Shown piece by piece: positions 19,864 to 28,045 of a DNA stretch of 64,000 nt. This DNA comes from an uncultured Collinsella sp. (GTDB taxonomy: Bacteria; Actinomycetota; Coriobacteriia; Coriobacteriales; Coriobacteriaceae), in NCBI GenBank assembly GCA_902472315.1, contig CABRNM010000008.1, forward strand, positions 1-64,000. Direction: 5' to 3'. Made by a program: the position numbers and the translations under genes. The number at the start of each line of letters is the position of its first letter. The first letter of the stretch is position 1. Below the pieces are notes generated by a model. That model saw nothing but the letters and a program-made list of their open reading frames with translations, searched no databases and had not been told where the DNA came from.

Positions 19864-21188
19864 GCTTGCAAACAAGGATTAAGGAAGCCGGTGCGGCCGC
19901 GGCGGCGGCGCCTGTTGATGCGGGGCGCCACCGTGCCGTCAAGCGCCGCACCAAGCGCGCCGTGATGGACCGCATGGGCTATGACGAGGTGGCGCGTATC
20001 AGCGCATACATCGATCCGGCGCGCGCCCGCTCGGAATTGCGTCCTGCGGTGGAGGCGGCGCTCAACGTGGAGGAGCCGGGCGACCTGGCGACGCCCGAGC
20101 GCGAGACCATCATCGACGAGATCTTGGACGACGTGGTGGGCCTGGGCCCGCTGCAGCCGCTCATCGAGGACGACACCGTCACCGAGATCATGGTCAACGG
20201 TTGCCGCTCGGCTTTCTTTGAACGCGGCGGCGTCTTATATCCCATCGAGCATGCATTTGAGAATGACGAGCAGATCCGCGTGCTCATCGACCGCATCATC
20301 TCGCCGCTGGGCAGGCGCATCGACGAGCGCAGCCCCATTGTCAACGCCCGCCTCAAGACGGGCTATCGCGTCAACGCGGTGATCCCGCCCGTGGCGATTG
20401 ATGGACCAATCCTCACCATTCGCAAGTTCTCAGATCGCATCTGTTCGTTGGACGAGCTTGTGGGCCTGGGGTCGCTGCCGCTTTGGTATGCGCAACTGCT
20501 GTCGTGTGCGGTGTCGCTGCGTCAAGATCTGGCGGTTGCGGGTGGCACGGGATCGGGCAAGACCACGCTGCTCAACGCGCTGTCGTGCGAGATATCCACC
20601 GGCGAGCGCATCGTGACGATCGAGGACTCCGCCGAGCTCAAGTTTGCGCATCACCCGCATGTGGTTCGCCTGGAGGCGCGCGAGGCTTCAATTGAGGGCG
20701 AGGGCGCGGTGACAATCCGCGATCTGGTGACCAACGCCCTGCGCATGCGTCCCGACCGTATTGTGGTGGGTGAGGTGCGCGGTGCGGAATGTTGCGACAT
20801 GCTGCAGGCCATGAACACCGGGCACGACGGATCGCTCACCACGCTTCATGCGGGCACCGAGCAGGAGACCGTGGTGCGTTTGACGCTGCTTGCGCGCTAT
20901 GGCATCGATCTGCCGAGCGAGCTTATCGAGGAGCAGATTGCCATGGCGCTCGACGGCATCGTGATGTCCGAGCGTCATGCGGACGGCAGGCGTTTCGTGT
21001 CCTCCTATTCGGGGGTGCGACGCGGCACGTCAGGCGGCGTGGAGCTTGAGCGCTACGTGACGTTCGATGCCGCCGCGCGCACCTGGACGCTCGATCGCGA
21101 GCCTCCGTTTATCGCGGAGGGCCTGCGCTCGGGAACGCTCACACAAGAGGAGGTGGACGAATGGAGATCGTTGTGCCCCTCGTCGTAG
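19860..21188 (+). CDS. tadA: Tad pilus assembly ATPase TadA/CpaF
   Basis: 442-residue secretion ATPase of the PilT/VirB11 superfamily that powers pilus assembly. It has the N-terminal domain with VTEIMVNG, Walker [10 protein letters not shown] (about 229-237), the Asp box [14 protein letters not shown], Walker B-type IVVGEVRG and the histidine box [12 protein letters not shown]. The ATG overlaps the tadZ stop (ATGA). The last 28 bases overlap tadB. Confidence 0.96.
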   Translation: MSLQTRIKEAGAAAAAAPVDAGRHRAVKRRTKRAVMDRMGYDEVARISAYIDPARARSELRPAVEAALNVEEPGDLATPERETIIDEILDDVVGLGPLQPLIEDDTVTEIMVNGCRSAFFERGGVLYPIEHAFENDEQIRVLIDRIISPLGRRIDERSPIVNARLKTGYRVNAVIPPVAIDGPILTIRKFSDRICSLDELVGLGSLPLWYAQLLSCAVSLRQDLAVAGGTGSGKTTLLNALSCEISTGERIVTIEDSAELKFAHHPHVVRLEAREASIEGEGAVTIRDLVTNALRMRPDRIVVGEVRGAECCDMLQAMNTGHDGSLTTLHAGTEQETVVRLTLLARYGIDLPSELIEEQIAMALDGIVMSERHADGRRFVSSYSGVRRGTSGGVELERYVTFDAAARTWTLDREPPFIAEGLRSGTLTQEEVDEWRSLCPSS

Positions 21189-22087
21189 GGGGCTTGACAG
21201 GGCTTTCTGCCGCGGTGGCGTGCGGGGCGGAGCCTCGTGTGTCGCGCGTGCCGCCGGCGGAACTGGTCAGCCATGCGCTTGAGTCGGTGGTCGAGAAGCT
21301 GCCGCGCGAGTTGGTAGAAAACGACCTGCTAAAAAAGATTGCCCGCTCCTGGGCGGCGCTGGTTCCAGCACATCGCCTTGGCCTTGTTATCGAGGATGAC
21401 GAGGCGCGCCTGGCATGCTTGCTGCTATCGAGTGGTGTCTGCGGCATTGTCCTGACTGTCGTATCGCTGTCGCCCATCGGCTTTGTCCTGGGGCTGCTCG
21501 CACCGTTTGGCGTAGGCGCCGCTCGCGACACCTTCGACCGTCGCCGCGAGCAACACGATGTGGAAGAAGCCATGCCCGAGGCCTTTACGGCGCTCTCTAT
21601 GTCGCTCGCCTCGGGTCATTCGCTGGCCCAGGGCATGAGGTTTGTGGGAACTCACGCGCAAGAGCCGGTGCATACCGAGTTTTTGCGCGTGGCGGCGGCG
21701 ATCGACTGCGGCGTCTCGGCGACTGATGCGTTGGATGACCTACTCGACCGTATCGATGCCCCCGGCCTTTCGCTTGTCACCTTGGCGCTTAAGGTGTCGC
21801 AGCGAACCGGTGCCCCGCTTGCCGACCTGTTGTCCGAGGCGTCGAGCATGGTGGGGGAGCGCATTGAGCTCAAGCGCCGCTTGGACGTCAAGACATCGCA
21901 GGCTCGTATGTCGGCACACATGGTCTCGGCGATGCCGGCGGGTATGTGCGCGGTGCTGGCGCTGCTTTCGGCCGACTTTCGCCGCGGCCTTGCGACGCCG
22001 GCGGGTGCCGGTGCCGTGGTACTGGGACTTGCCCTCAACGCCGTCGCCCTGGTGGTCATCCGACGCATTATGCGGGTGGAGCTATGA
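21161..22087 (+). CDS. tadB: Tad inner-membrane platform protein TadB
   Basis: 308 residues, type II secretion F domain (about residues 140-265; SLASGHSLAQGM and the second half typical of TadB) flanked by hydrophobic segments: an N-terminal one, a pair near 85-120 and a C-terminal pair. TadB and TadC together form the membrane platform on which TadA acts. The start has AGAGGAGG upstream within the end of tadA. It ends in an ATGA overlap with tadC. Confidence 0.9.
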   Translation: MEIVVPLVVGGLTGLSAAVACGAEPRVSRVPPAELVSHALESVVEKLPRELVENDLLKKIARSWAALVPAHRLGLVIEDDEARLACLLLSSGVCGIVLTVVSLSPIGFVLGLLAPFGVGAARDTFDRRREQHDVEEAMPEAFTALSMSLASGHSLAQGMRFVGTHAQEPVHTEFLRVAAAIDCGVSATDALDDLLDRIDAPGLSLVTLALKVSQRTGAPLADLLSEASSMVGERIELKRRLDVKTSQARMSAHMVSAMPAGMCAVLALLSADFRRGLATPAGAGAVVLGLALNAVALVVIRRIMRVEL

Positions 22088-22725
22088 GCGCCCTGGTCGG
22101 GGTCGCGGCATGCCTGTGCGCGCTCAGCGTGTTTGTCGCGACGGGGCTCAATCGTGCGGACGCATGCAAGATCGCCCAGGTCTGCAAACGCGAGGCGCTG
22201 CTGGTTGTTGCGGCTGCCCGATCGGTGACCGATGTCCTGGTAGCACGGTTGAGGGGCATGCTCGGCACGGGTGGTACGGCGCAGGTGTCGCTTGGCGAGG
22301 TGTCCGAGATGATCGACGTGGTGCGTCTGGGGCTTTCGGCCGGCCTTTCGTTCGATGCGGCGCTTGAGGTTTTTTGCGCCAATCGCCGATCGACGTTGGC
22401 GCTCCGCCTTGAGCGAGCCTGCATGGCATGGCGTGTGGGCGTAGGGACGCGAGAGGATGAGCTTCTGGCGGCCGCGCGCGACCTGGATGTGCGGGCGCTC
22501 GAGACCTTTGCCATCACAGCGGGGCAGGCGCTTGCCCTCGGTGCCCCGCTTGCCGAGACGCTGGCGGCCCAAAGTCGCGAGATTCGCGCGGCCCATCGCG
22601 CCGCGGTCGAGCGCGAGATTGAGCGTGCGCCGGTCAAGCTGCTGATTCCCACCGGCACGCTCATCTTGCCGGCGTTGCTTCTGTCCATATTGGGCCCGCT
22701 GCTGGGAGCAGGCGGGATGATGTAG
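22084..22725 (+). CDS. tadC: Tad inner-membrane platform protein TadC
   Basis: 213 residues, type II secretion F domain with SEMIDVVRLGLSAGLSFDAAL and ETFAITAGQALALGAPL, plus N- and C-terminal membrane segments. It is shorter than many TadC proteins because the N-terminal membrane region is reduced. The ATG at 22084 overlaps the tadB stop, so the frame's longer upstream part within tadB is not used. Confidence 0.9.
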   Translation: MSALVGVAACLCALSVFVATGLNRADACKIAQVCKREALLVVAAARSVTDVLVARLRGMLGTGGTAQVSLGEVSEMIDVVRLGLSAGLSFDAALEVFCANRRSTLALRLERACMAWRVGVGTREDELLAAARDLDVRALETFAITAGQALALGAPLAETLAAQSREIRAAHRAAVEREIERAPVKLLIPTGTLILPALLLSILGPLLGAGGMM

Positions 22726-22735
22726 GGAGGAATAC

Positions 22736-22969
22736 ATGAATACGATGACTGACGTTGTTGGCAAGGTCTGGAGCTTGGCGTTTTGCCAGCCAATTCACGC
22801 TCGCCAGCGTGCCGAAGAACTGCTGCGGGAGGAGAGCGCGCAGGGCACCACCGAGTACGCCATCCTAGTCGGTGTGCTCGTGGTGATTGCCATCATTGCC
22901 ATCGTCGCATTTAAGGGCAAGGTCCAAGATTTATGGAGCGCTATCAGCGAGGGCATCAACAGCCTGTAG
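22736..22969 (+). CDS. flp: Flp-type major pilin candidate
   Basis: 77-residue prepilin. After a 35-residue leader the sequence ESAQGTTEYAILVGVLVVIA matches a Flp-like cleavage and membrane region. Placing Glu at mature position 5 puts the cut after Ala35 (A|QGTTEY). A hydrophobic helix (about 41-60) is followed by a short C-terminal tail. GGAGG lies ten bases after the tadC stop, just before the ATG. No prepilin peptidase gene (tadV/cpaA) is in the window. Confidence 0.85.
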   Translation: MNTMTDVVGKVWSLAFCQPIHARQRAEELLREESAQGTTEYAILVGVLVVIAIIAIVAFKGKVQDLWSAISEGINSL

Positions 22970-23496
22970 AGGGCGCCCGTCCCGTCGGCGCGTTGCTGGT
23001 GCTCGCCTGTGCGGTCGTGGCGGTGGCAGTGGCGGTTTGGGGGCTTAACGCAGCACGGCAACAACGTTTAGGGGCTGCCGCGGATGCGGGATCGGGTTCG
23101 GCTGCGGCGTCTCAAATAGACGATGCGCGAGACGCGGACGATGCGAATGCCGCCGTCACGGCGCAAACGTTCTTGCAAGCACTCGACGAGCGAGCGGACG
23201 CTGCAACGGGTTCATCTGCAAACAATGCCGTCGCTGTTCGTCTCGCATGGTCCGAGTGCCGACCGATGACCGAGGCGGCGGCGGATATGCTGCGTGCCTA
23301 TCGCGAGGTGCCCACGGCGCAACTTGCTCTGAGCGGCTATCTCGACATCAAGGGCAACGTGTGGGGCGCCATCGTGCGTGACGGACGCGGCTGGGTCGAT
23401 ATGGTGACGGTTGCCGCGGATGCTGGTGATACTTCGTGTTGCCTGCGTGTGGTCCGCCTGACCCCGCAGACAACGAACTCAAAGGAGGGGTCGTGA
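22933..23496 (+). CDS. Membrane-anchored protein of unknown function in the tad operon
   Basis: 187 residues; not recognised. A single N-terminal membrane segment (about 20-40) is followed by an Ala/Asp-rich linker and a globular region (about 75-180) containing the pattern AQTFLQALDERADAATG and GYLDIKGNVWGAIVRDGRGWVD. The likely outward orientation suggests a pilus assembly accessory or minor component. The frame opens at ATG 22933, overlapping the pilin gene by 37 bases, but the ribosome site is weak and an internal TTG near 22994 cannot be ruled out. The stop is followed one base later by the second pilin. Confidence 0.7.
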   Translation: MERYQRGHQQPVEGARPVGALLVLACAVVAVAVAVWGLNAARQQRLGAAADAGSGSAAASQIDDARDADDANAAVTAQTFLQALDERADAATGSSANNAVAVRLAWSECRPMTEAAADMLRAYREVPTAQLALSGYLDIKGNVWGAIVRDGRGWVDMVTVAADAGDTSCCLRVVRLTPQTTNSKEGS

Positions 23497-23497
23497 A

Positions 23498-23716
23498 ATG
23501 CATTATGTCCTGCGCGAGGAATCTGCCCAGGCAACGGTCGAATACGCCATCGTCACGGTGGCACTGCTTTCCATCGTGCTGGCGATCGCAGGGCTTTGGC
23601 GTGCCGGTGCCGATGGGCGTTTGGCGGCGCTGGTCGAGCGGACGGCATCTCACGGCGTCACCTCGACATCGGTTGTCGACGCTGCTGCGGGTGCTAAGGA
23701 CATCGTGCTGTATTGA
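23498..23716 (+). CDS. Second small Flp-like pilin
   Basis: 72 residues with a very short leader: MHYVLREESA, then QATVEYAIVTVALL and a hydrophobic helix of about 20 residues. The predicted cut (A10|Q) puts Glu at position 5 and matches the motif of the first pilin. The C-terminal 35 residues are polar and differ from the first, so it is probably a minor pilin. It has a strong AAAGGAGGGG site. Confidence 0.82.
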   Translation: MHYVLREESAQATVEYAIVTVALLSIVLAIAGLWRAGADGRLAALVERTASHGVTSTSVVDAAAGAKDIVLY

Positions 23717-24191
23717 TGTTGCGCGCGAGGACCGGGCTCAGTCTACGGTCGAGGCGGCATTCCTACTGCCGACGTTTCTGGCGCTCGTCCTGTTGGCGCT
23801 GCAGCCGGTGTGCCTGCTCTATACACGCGCGGTCATGGAGTCTGCCGCCGCCGAGACCGCGCGGCTCATGACCACGACGACGATGGGGGATGACGAGGAT
23901 ATTAAGGAGTTTGCCCGCCGCCGTCTTGCCGCGGTTCCCGACGTTTCGATTTTCCATGCCGGCGGGCCCCTGTCGTGGGATATCGAGCTTGGTCGGGCCG
24001 ATGCGGGCGGCGTCTCGTCCGTTTCCGTTACCGGCGAGGTTAAACCGCTGCCCGTGATCGGTGCGTTTGCGCAGGCTATGGGTAGCGCAGGCCAAAACGG
24101 CTATGTCGAGCTTAAGGTCGACGTCTCGTATCGATCGCGTCCCGAGTGGCTGGAGGGAGATTATGATTCATGGATTGCTGCATGGGATTAA
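23691..24191 (+). CDS. tadE: TadE-like pseudopilin, start codon unclear
   Basis: About 166 residues if read from GTG 23691; the TadE domain begins EDRAQSTVEAAFLLPTFLAL and continues with a typical TadE middle (YTRAVMESAAAETARLM). No good start exists in this frame: GTG 23691 and ATT 23712 have poor sites. The ATG at 23716, which overlaps the preceding stop in a TGATG couple, is out of frame. Deleting one CG from the GCGCGCG tract at 23721-23727 would give MLREDRAQSTVE, matching its neighbours, so a frameshift or sequence error is plausible. Confidence 0.75.
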   Translation: MLRTSCCIDVAREDRAQSTVEAAFLLPTFLALVLLALQPVCLLYTRAVMESAAAETARLMTTTTMGDDEDIKEFARRRLAAVPDVSIFHAGGPLSWDIELGRADAGGVSSVSVTGEVKPLPVIGAFAQAMGSAGQNGYVELKVDVSYRSRPEWLEGDYDSWIAAWD

Positions 24192-26328
24192 GCGCTGTCT
24201 GTTGAAGGTGACGAGGGGGCTTGCGGGCCGTTGCCGACCGCGTGCTCGCTGCAAGCGAGGCGGCTTTATGGGTCGAGCCGGGATTGACCTGTTTATCGAA
24301 GACGGTGCCTATACCACGCTCTCCTCTGCGGTGGTCATCTTGGTGGTGCTCACGTTGCTGTTTTCGTCGGCGGCGGCGATATGGAGCATGTCGCGCGCGG
24401 GGGACACCCAGGCGGCTGCCGATAGCGGCGCGCTGGCAGGCGCCAATGTGGTGGCGTCCTACCATACGGCTGCGACAGTGGTGGATGCGAGCATATTGAG
24501 CTTGGGTCTAGCGGGGTTTGCCACGATCGGCACCGGCTTGGTCGCCATCCTTATTCCGGGTGCCGAGCTTGCCGCGGGCGATATGGTCGACACGGGGATC
24601 GAGATCATTAAAACGCGCAATAAGTTTGCCAAAAGCGCCTCCAAGGGCCTGCAGAAAATCGAGATGGCTCTACCGTATCTGGTTGCCGCGCGAGCTACGC
24701 AGGCCGTGTCGGCGCAGGATACCGAGGGTGCGACCTATACCGGTACGGCGCTTGCCGTGCCCAGGACGTCCGAGTCGGATTTCGTTGCGCTCGAGGGGTC
24801 CGAGATCTCGACCGATGTCATTAAAGACACATCGAAAGATCTGGAACGCGCAGCAGATGAGCTGCAGAAGGCCTCGGAGGAGACGGCGAAAGCAAAAGAG
24901 CGCGCCTGGCTTGCGGATTGCGGCGGGTCGGATCCGGCTTCGGTCGGCAGTTGCTCATGCATGTGGGAACGCGCGAGGAGTTTGGCGAAGCTTTCGGATA
25001 TTGAGAATCCGCACTATGCCTCGAGCGTCACATGGGAGCCGCAAGTGGCGCTCGATCGCGCGAAGGCCTATTACCGCTTGCGCCTTGCAAACGAGGCGCC
25101 TCAAGGCTCAAGCGTCGAGACGAAGGCGGAGTCGGCGGCGCGCAAGGCGTTCTATACCTATGCGAGCGCAGAGGTCAATCGCGCATATATAACCGAAGAC
25201 GGAGACCGGACCACTTCCTATATTCCGTTGTTGCCGCGCAACACTGACGAGGTGCGAGCGACGGAACTCTATACCGATGCGGCGTGGCCAACTAGTACCA
25301 ACGATGGCAAAACGTATCTGCATTATGGAACGAGCTGCCCCAACTATAAGAAAGGGACGCCAGGCGGGCTAGCCTCGGTCGCTGCTTATGACGGGCAGGA
25401 CAAATGCAACAGATGCCATTTTGGTGTTTCGTCGCTCGGCGCCGTTGCGGCTCCTTCGACTTCTATCGAAAACGGCTTCGAGTACCACTTTGATGAGTTC
25501 AAAGGCGCTCTGGAAGACTACGTCGAATGCCGCAACAAAGAGCTCGAGCTCATGCGCCAGACCGAGGACGAGGCTGACCGTGCGGGCAATGCGTTTGACG
25601 AGGCCATTAAAGCGCTTTCGGGCGAGCGTCCGCGTATCGCTCCGCCCGGTCGCAATGGCGTGGTCGCCTTTGCGGTTTCGGGTGCCATCTCGAGCCCCGA
25701 TGAGCTCAGCTCTTCGTTTAACGCGGCGGTCAGGCTTGGCGAGCGCGGTGCTATCTCTGCTGCGGTGCTGGCACCCGATGACGCGACGGCGCAGAACAAC
25801 GTTCTCTCGCGGTTTTTCTCGACGTTGGAGGAGCGTTCGGGCGGTGTTGCCGGTGTACTCGATGGCGTCATGGATGTTTGGGGACGGCTGCTTGTGGGAT
25901 ACGGAGACATCCAAGGCTCGGCTGACGAGCTTATGGATGAGATGATCGATGGCCTGGGAGGGAGCAGTGGCGCGCTGGGCTCCATTGCATCGTGGCTCGG
26001 CGATACCGTTTCGGCGTCCGTGGCGGCGCTGGGCTTGGAGCCGTGCGACTTGCGCCTACGAAAGCCGGTGCTGACCGACACCGCCAACGTCATCAAGAGC
26101 CCGGGGTCTGACATCACAGGTCTTTCTAATGCGCAGGACAAGCTACGAAGTATTCCGTTGGGCGTGACCGATCCCAAGGCGCTTTGCGAGGCGCTGGAAT
26201 ACCAAGTCGAGCGCACCGTCAGCGGCACGGTGTTCACGCTTGCGGAGATTCCGCTGCCCGGCGGCGGTTCCATCCCACTTACCGTCGATGTCGCCACACT
26301 GGCGGGTGCCCTGGGCGGTGGGTCGTAA
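24163..26328 (+). CDS. Large TadG-like pilus-associated protein
   Basis: 721 residues. After a basic N-terminus, one membrane segment (about 55-75, SSAVVILVVLTLLFSSAA) is followed by QAAADSGALAGANVVA, the usual TadG N-terminal signature. The remaining 600 residues form a large exported domain with helical stretches (LERAADELQKASEETAKAKER) and several cysteines (CSCMW, CNRCHFG, CRNKE, two near 637 and 690) that could form disulfides or bind metal. The N-terminal LFIEDGAYTTLSS faintly echoes the pilin motif. ATG 24163 has GGAGGGAGA upstream and overlaps tadE by 29 bases. Confidence 0.8.
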   Translation: MIHGLLHGIKRCLLKVTRGLAGRCRPRARCKRGGFMGRAGIDLFIEDGAYTTLSSAVVILVVLTLLFSSAAAIWSMSRAGDTQAAADSGALAGANVVASYHTAATVVDASILSLGLAGFATIGTGLVAILIPGAELAAGDMVDTGIEIIKTRNKFAKSASKGLQKIEMALPYLVAARATQAVSAQDTEGATYTGTALAVPRTSESDFVALEGSEISTDVIKDTSKDLERAADELQKASEETAKAKERAWLADCGGSDPASVGSCSCMWERARSLAKLSDIENPHYASSVTWEPQVALDRAKAYYRLRLANEAPQGSSVETKAESAARKAFYTYASAEVNRAYITEDGDRTTSYIPLLPRNTDEVRATELYTDAAWPTSTNDGKTYLHYGTSCPNYKKGTPGGLASVAAYDGQDKCNRCHFGVSSLGAVAAPSTSIENGFEYHFDEFKGALEDYVECRNKELELMRQTEDEADRAGNAFDEAIKALSGERPRIAPPGRNGVVAFAVSGAISSPDELSSSFNAAVRLGERGAISAAVLAPDDATAQNNVLSRFFSTLEERSGGVAGVLDGVMDVWGRLLVGYGDIQGSADELMDEMIDGLGGSSGALGSIASWLGDTVSASVAALGLEPCDLRLRKPVLTDTANVIKSPGSDITGLSNAQDKLRSIPLGVTDPKALCEALEYQVERTVSGTVFTLAEIPLPGGGSIPLTVDVATLAGALGGGS

Positions 26329-26804
26329 TGGGCATCCGCACGCGCCTGTGCGAGGAGCGCGCCCAGGCGACGGTCGAGATGGCCGTGGTCACGCCCGTCC
26401 TGCTGGTTCTGGCGCTTATCGTGTACAACGTCATGGTCTTTGCCGACGCGGTCGCACGCTTCGACCGCGTGGTGCCCGATGTCGTGCTAGCGCATGCCGT
26501 GGCGCCGAGCGGGGAGGGCGATGACAGCTCCATCGATGCCTCCGCGACCGTTCAGGCTCAGATCCAACATGCCATGGAAGGCTATGACTTGCAGATTGAG
26601 GTCTCGAGCGAGCAGGGTGCGACGACATCGGATGGCGGTCTGCTTTCGCTCTCCGGCACGTTTAGGACCTATACCTGTACCATGCGCTACGAGCCGTGGC
26701 CGAGCTCGCTCAGCATCGCCGGCGTTTCGCTGGGGGCACCGGCAAAGTTGTCGCACGAGCGCGCAGTGACGGTCGATCCGTGGCGTCCGGGGGTGGTTAT
26801 GTGA
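26328..26804 (+). CDS. Second TadE/TadF-like pseudopilin
   Basis: 158 residues: MGIRTRLCEERA, then QATVEMAVVTPVLLVLALIVYNV and a TadE-type helix. Predicted cleavage is again after Ala (A12|Q) with Glu at mature position 5. The exported remainder carries Thr/Ser-rich strands and no recognised domain. Its ATG overlaps the tadG stop by one base (TAATG). Confidence 0.82.
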   Translation: MGIRTRLCEERAQATVEMAVVTPVLLVLALIVYNVMVFADAVARFDRVVPDVVLAHAVAPSGEGDDSSIDASATVQAQIQHAMEGYDLQIEVSSEQGATTSDGGLLSLSGTFRTYTCTMRYEPWPSSLSIAGVSLGAPAKLSHERAVTVDPWRPGVVM

Positions 26805-27160
26805 CCGCGGCCTCATCCTACATTGCCTACGCGCGGGCGCTCAACAGGCTGGGTTGGACGCCTGCCGAGTTTGTGGTGGCGGAGTCGTTTGCCGTGCGCC
26901 TGCGCGGCATGCTGGGACGGTCTCCGATTGCCGCCAACGGGTTGCCGCTCGTCATGGCGTTCCCACGCTGCTCTTCGGTCCACACCTGCTTTATGGCCTA
27001 TCCCATCGACATTGCCTTTATCGATCGAAACGGCAACGTCCTCGCGCACTACGAAAACGTCCGGCCTTGGCGCATGTGTTCCTGTCCCGGTGCCTGGGCG
27101 GTGCTGGAACGCCCTTCAATCCTCGCTACACCTCCCGCCCTCCAACAAGTGCCGGCGTAA
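26801..27160 (+). CDS. DUF192 family protein
   Basis: 119 residues. The DUF192 (COG1430) core is clear: ESFAVRLRGMLGR, CSSVHTCFMAYPIDIAFIDRNG, and PWRMCSCPGAWAVLE. Families of this type often have a signal peptide, but none is visible here. The GTG at 26801 overlaps the preceding stop in GTGA, so it is translationally coupled to the pilus operon and is its last gene. Function unknown; the context suggests a role linked to pili or merely operon hitch-hiking. Confidence 0.82.
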   Translation: MTAASSYIAYARALNRLGWTPAEFVVAESFAVRLRGMLGRSPIAANGLPLVMAFPRCSSVHTCFMAYPIDIAFIDRNGNVLAHYENVRPWRMCSCPGAWAVLERPSILATPPALQQVPA

Positions 27161-27218
27161 GAATTGGCGACAGCGGACTTTCGTCATACGAAATTGGGTA
27201 AGATGGAGGAGAAGGTGC

Positions 27219-27557
27219 ATGGATGTTGAGATCCATCCGAACGCCAAAAAACACTTGACGGAAGGGCCGATGATGAGCAAGGCGTATACGGCTGCCAATG
27301 GTCAGGTTGTAACGGATGAAATGATTGACGCGTGGTGCGAGTCGTACGAGCATGGCGGGTTTCCGGACGGCGAGCATACCGTTGGGGGGATCGTGCACGG
27401 GCGGCCTCCGCTCTCAAGCGAAGGGACGGCAACGCTATCGGTCAAGATTCCCCTAGGGATGAAGGAGGCGATTCGTCGTCGGGCGGCGGCTGAAGGAATG
27501 ACGCCAAGTGAGTTTGCCCGTGCAGCCTTGAGCGAAAAACTTCTTGCGGTGGGTTGA
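27219..27557 (+). CDS. Ribbon-helix-helix antitoxin-like protein
   Basis: 112 residues from ATG 27219, which has a strong GGAGGAG site. The C-terminal part (TLSVKIPLGMKEAIRRRAAAEGMTPSEFARAAL) looks like a ribbon-helix-helix DNA-binding domain. A second start at 27270/27273 (MSKAYTAANGQVVTDEMID) has its own GAAGGG site and looks like the natural start of an antitoxin. The first 15 residues (MDVEIHPNAKKHLTE) resemble the beginning of a small toxin of such pairs, so this may be a leftover of a deleted toxin gene joined to its antitoxin. No intact toxin is nearby. Confidence 0.6.
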   Translation: MDVEIHPNAKKHLTEGPMMSKAYTAANGQVVTDEMIDAWCESYEHGGFPDGEHTVGGIVHGRPPLSSEGTATLSVKIPLGMKEAIRRRAAAEGMTPSEFARAALSEKLLAVG

Positions 27558-27610
27558 TGTCTCTAACGTGCTGTTCTATAGGGTCGGCCTTGTGGCTGGC
27601 GCCGTGCTCA

Positions 27611-27660
27611 AAAACTTTTTTCAAATTCTCGGTTGACCGGAGCGCGTCCTTGGTTATACT
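27611..27660 (+). promoter_or_regulatory. Promoter of tRNA-Phe
   Basis: TTGACC (27633-27638), 16 bases, TATACT (27655-27660), preceded by the A/T tract AAAACTTTTTTCAAATT, which recurs before the other tRNA genes here and may be an UP element. Confidence 0.75.
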
Positions 27661-27692
27661 AATCAAGCCTTGAAACAAGGCATACCTCAAAT

Positions 27693-27765
<73 letters not shown>

Positions 27766-27778
27766 CCTTGAATTGACT

Positions 27779-27807
27779 AGGACCTCTGCAAAGGGGTCCT
27801 TTTCTTT
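27779..27807 (+). terminator. Terminator after tRNA-Phe
   Basis: AGGACC (27779-27784) pairs with GGTCCT (27795-27800), followed by a T-rich tract. Bases 27808-28045, before the next gene, hold nothing I can identify except a possible promoter near 27975-28000. Confidence 0.75.
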
Positions 27808-28045
27808 TATCTGGACCCGCGGAAAATGCATCCCGTTATTGAACGAGAAGGCGGGATGCGCTTTCCGGCGCTTACTTCCGACGTGCGTGCGCATCTCAGC
27901 GTGCCCGCCCCAGACATTCCTCCCGCTTTTGCGCCACTTTACAGACCGTTCGGTCGTCTGTCCTCACGCGCGGGTATACTCAAAACGATACTTTTCCTAT
28001 GCAATACGATGCAGGTTTGGCCTGCACGATCCGAAGGGGGCAGTG

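Noticed and set aside
18268..19875. 535-codon minus-strand frame over tadZ
   Set aside because: Shadow of a clear MinD-type ATPase inside a tightly overlapping plus-strand operon.
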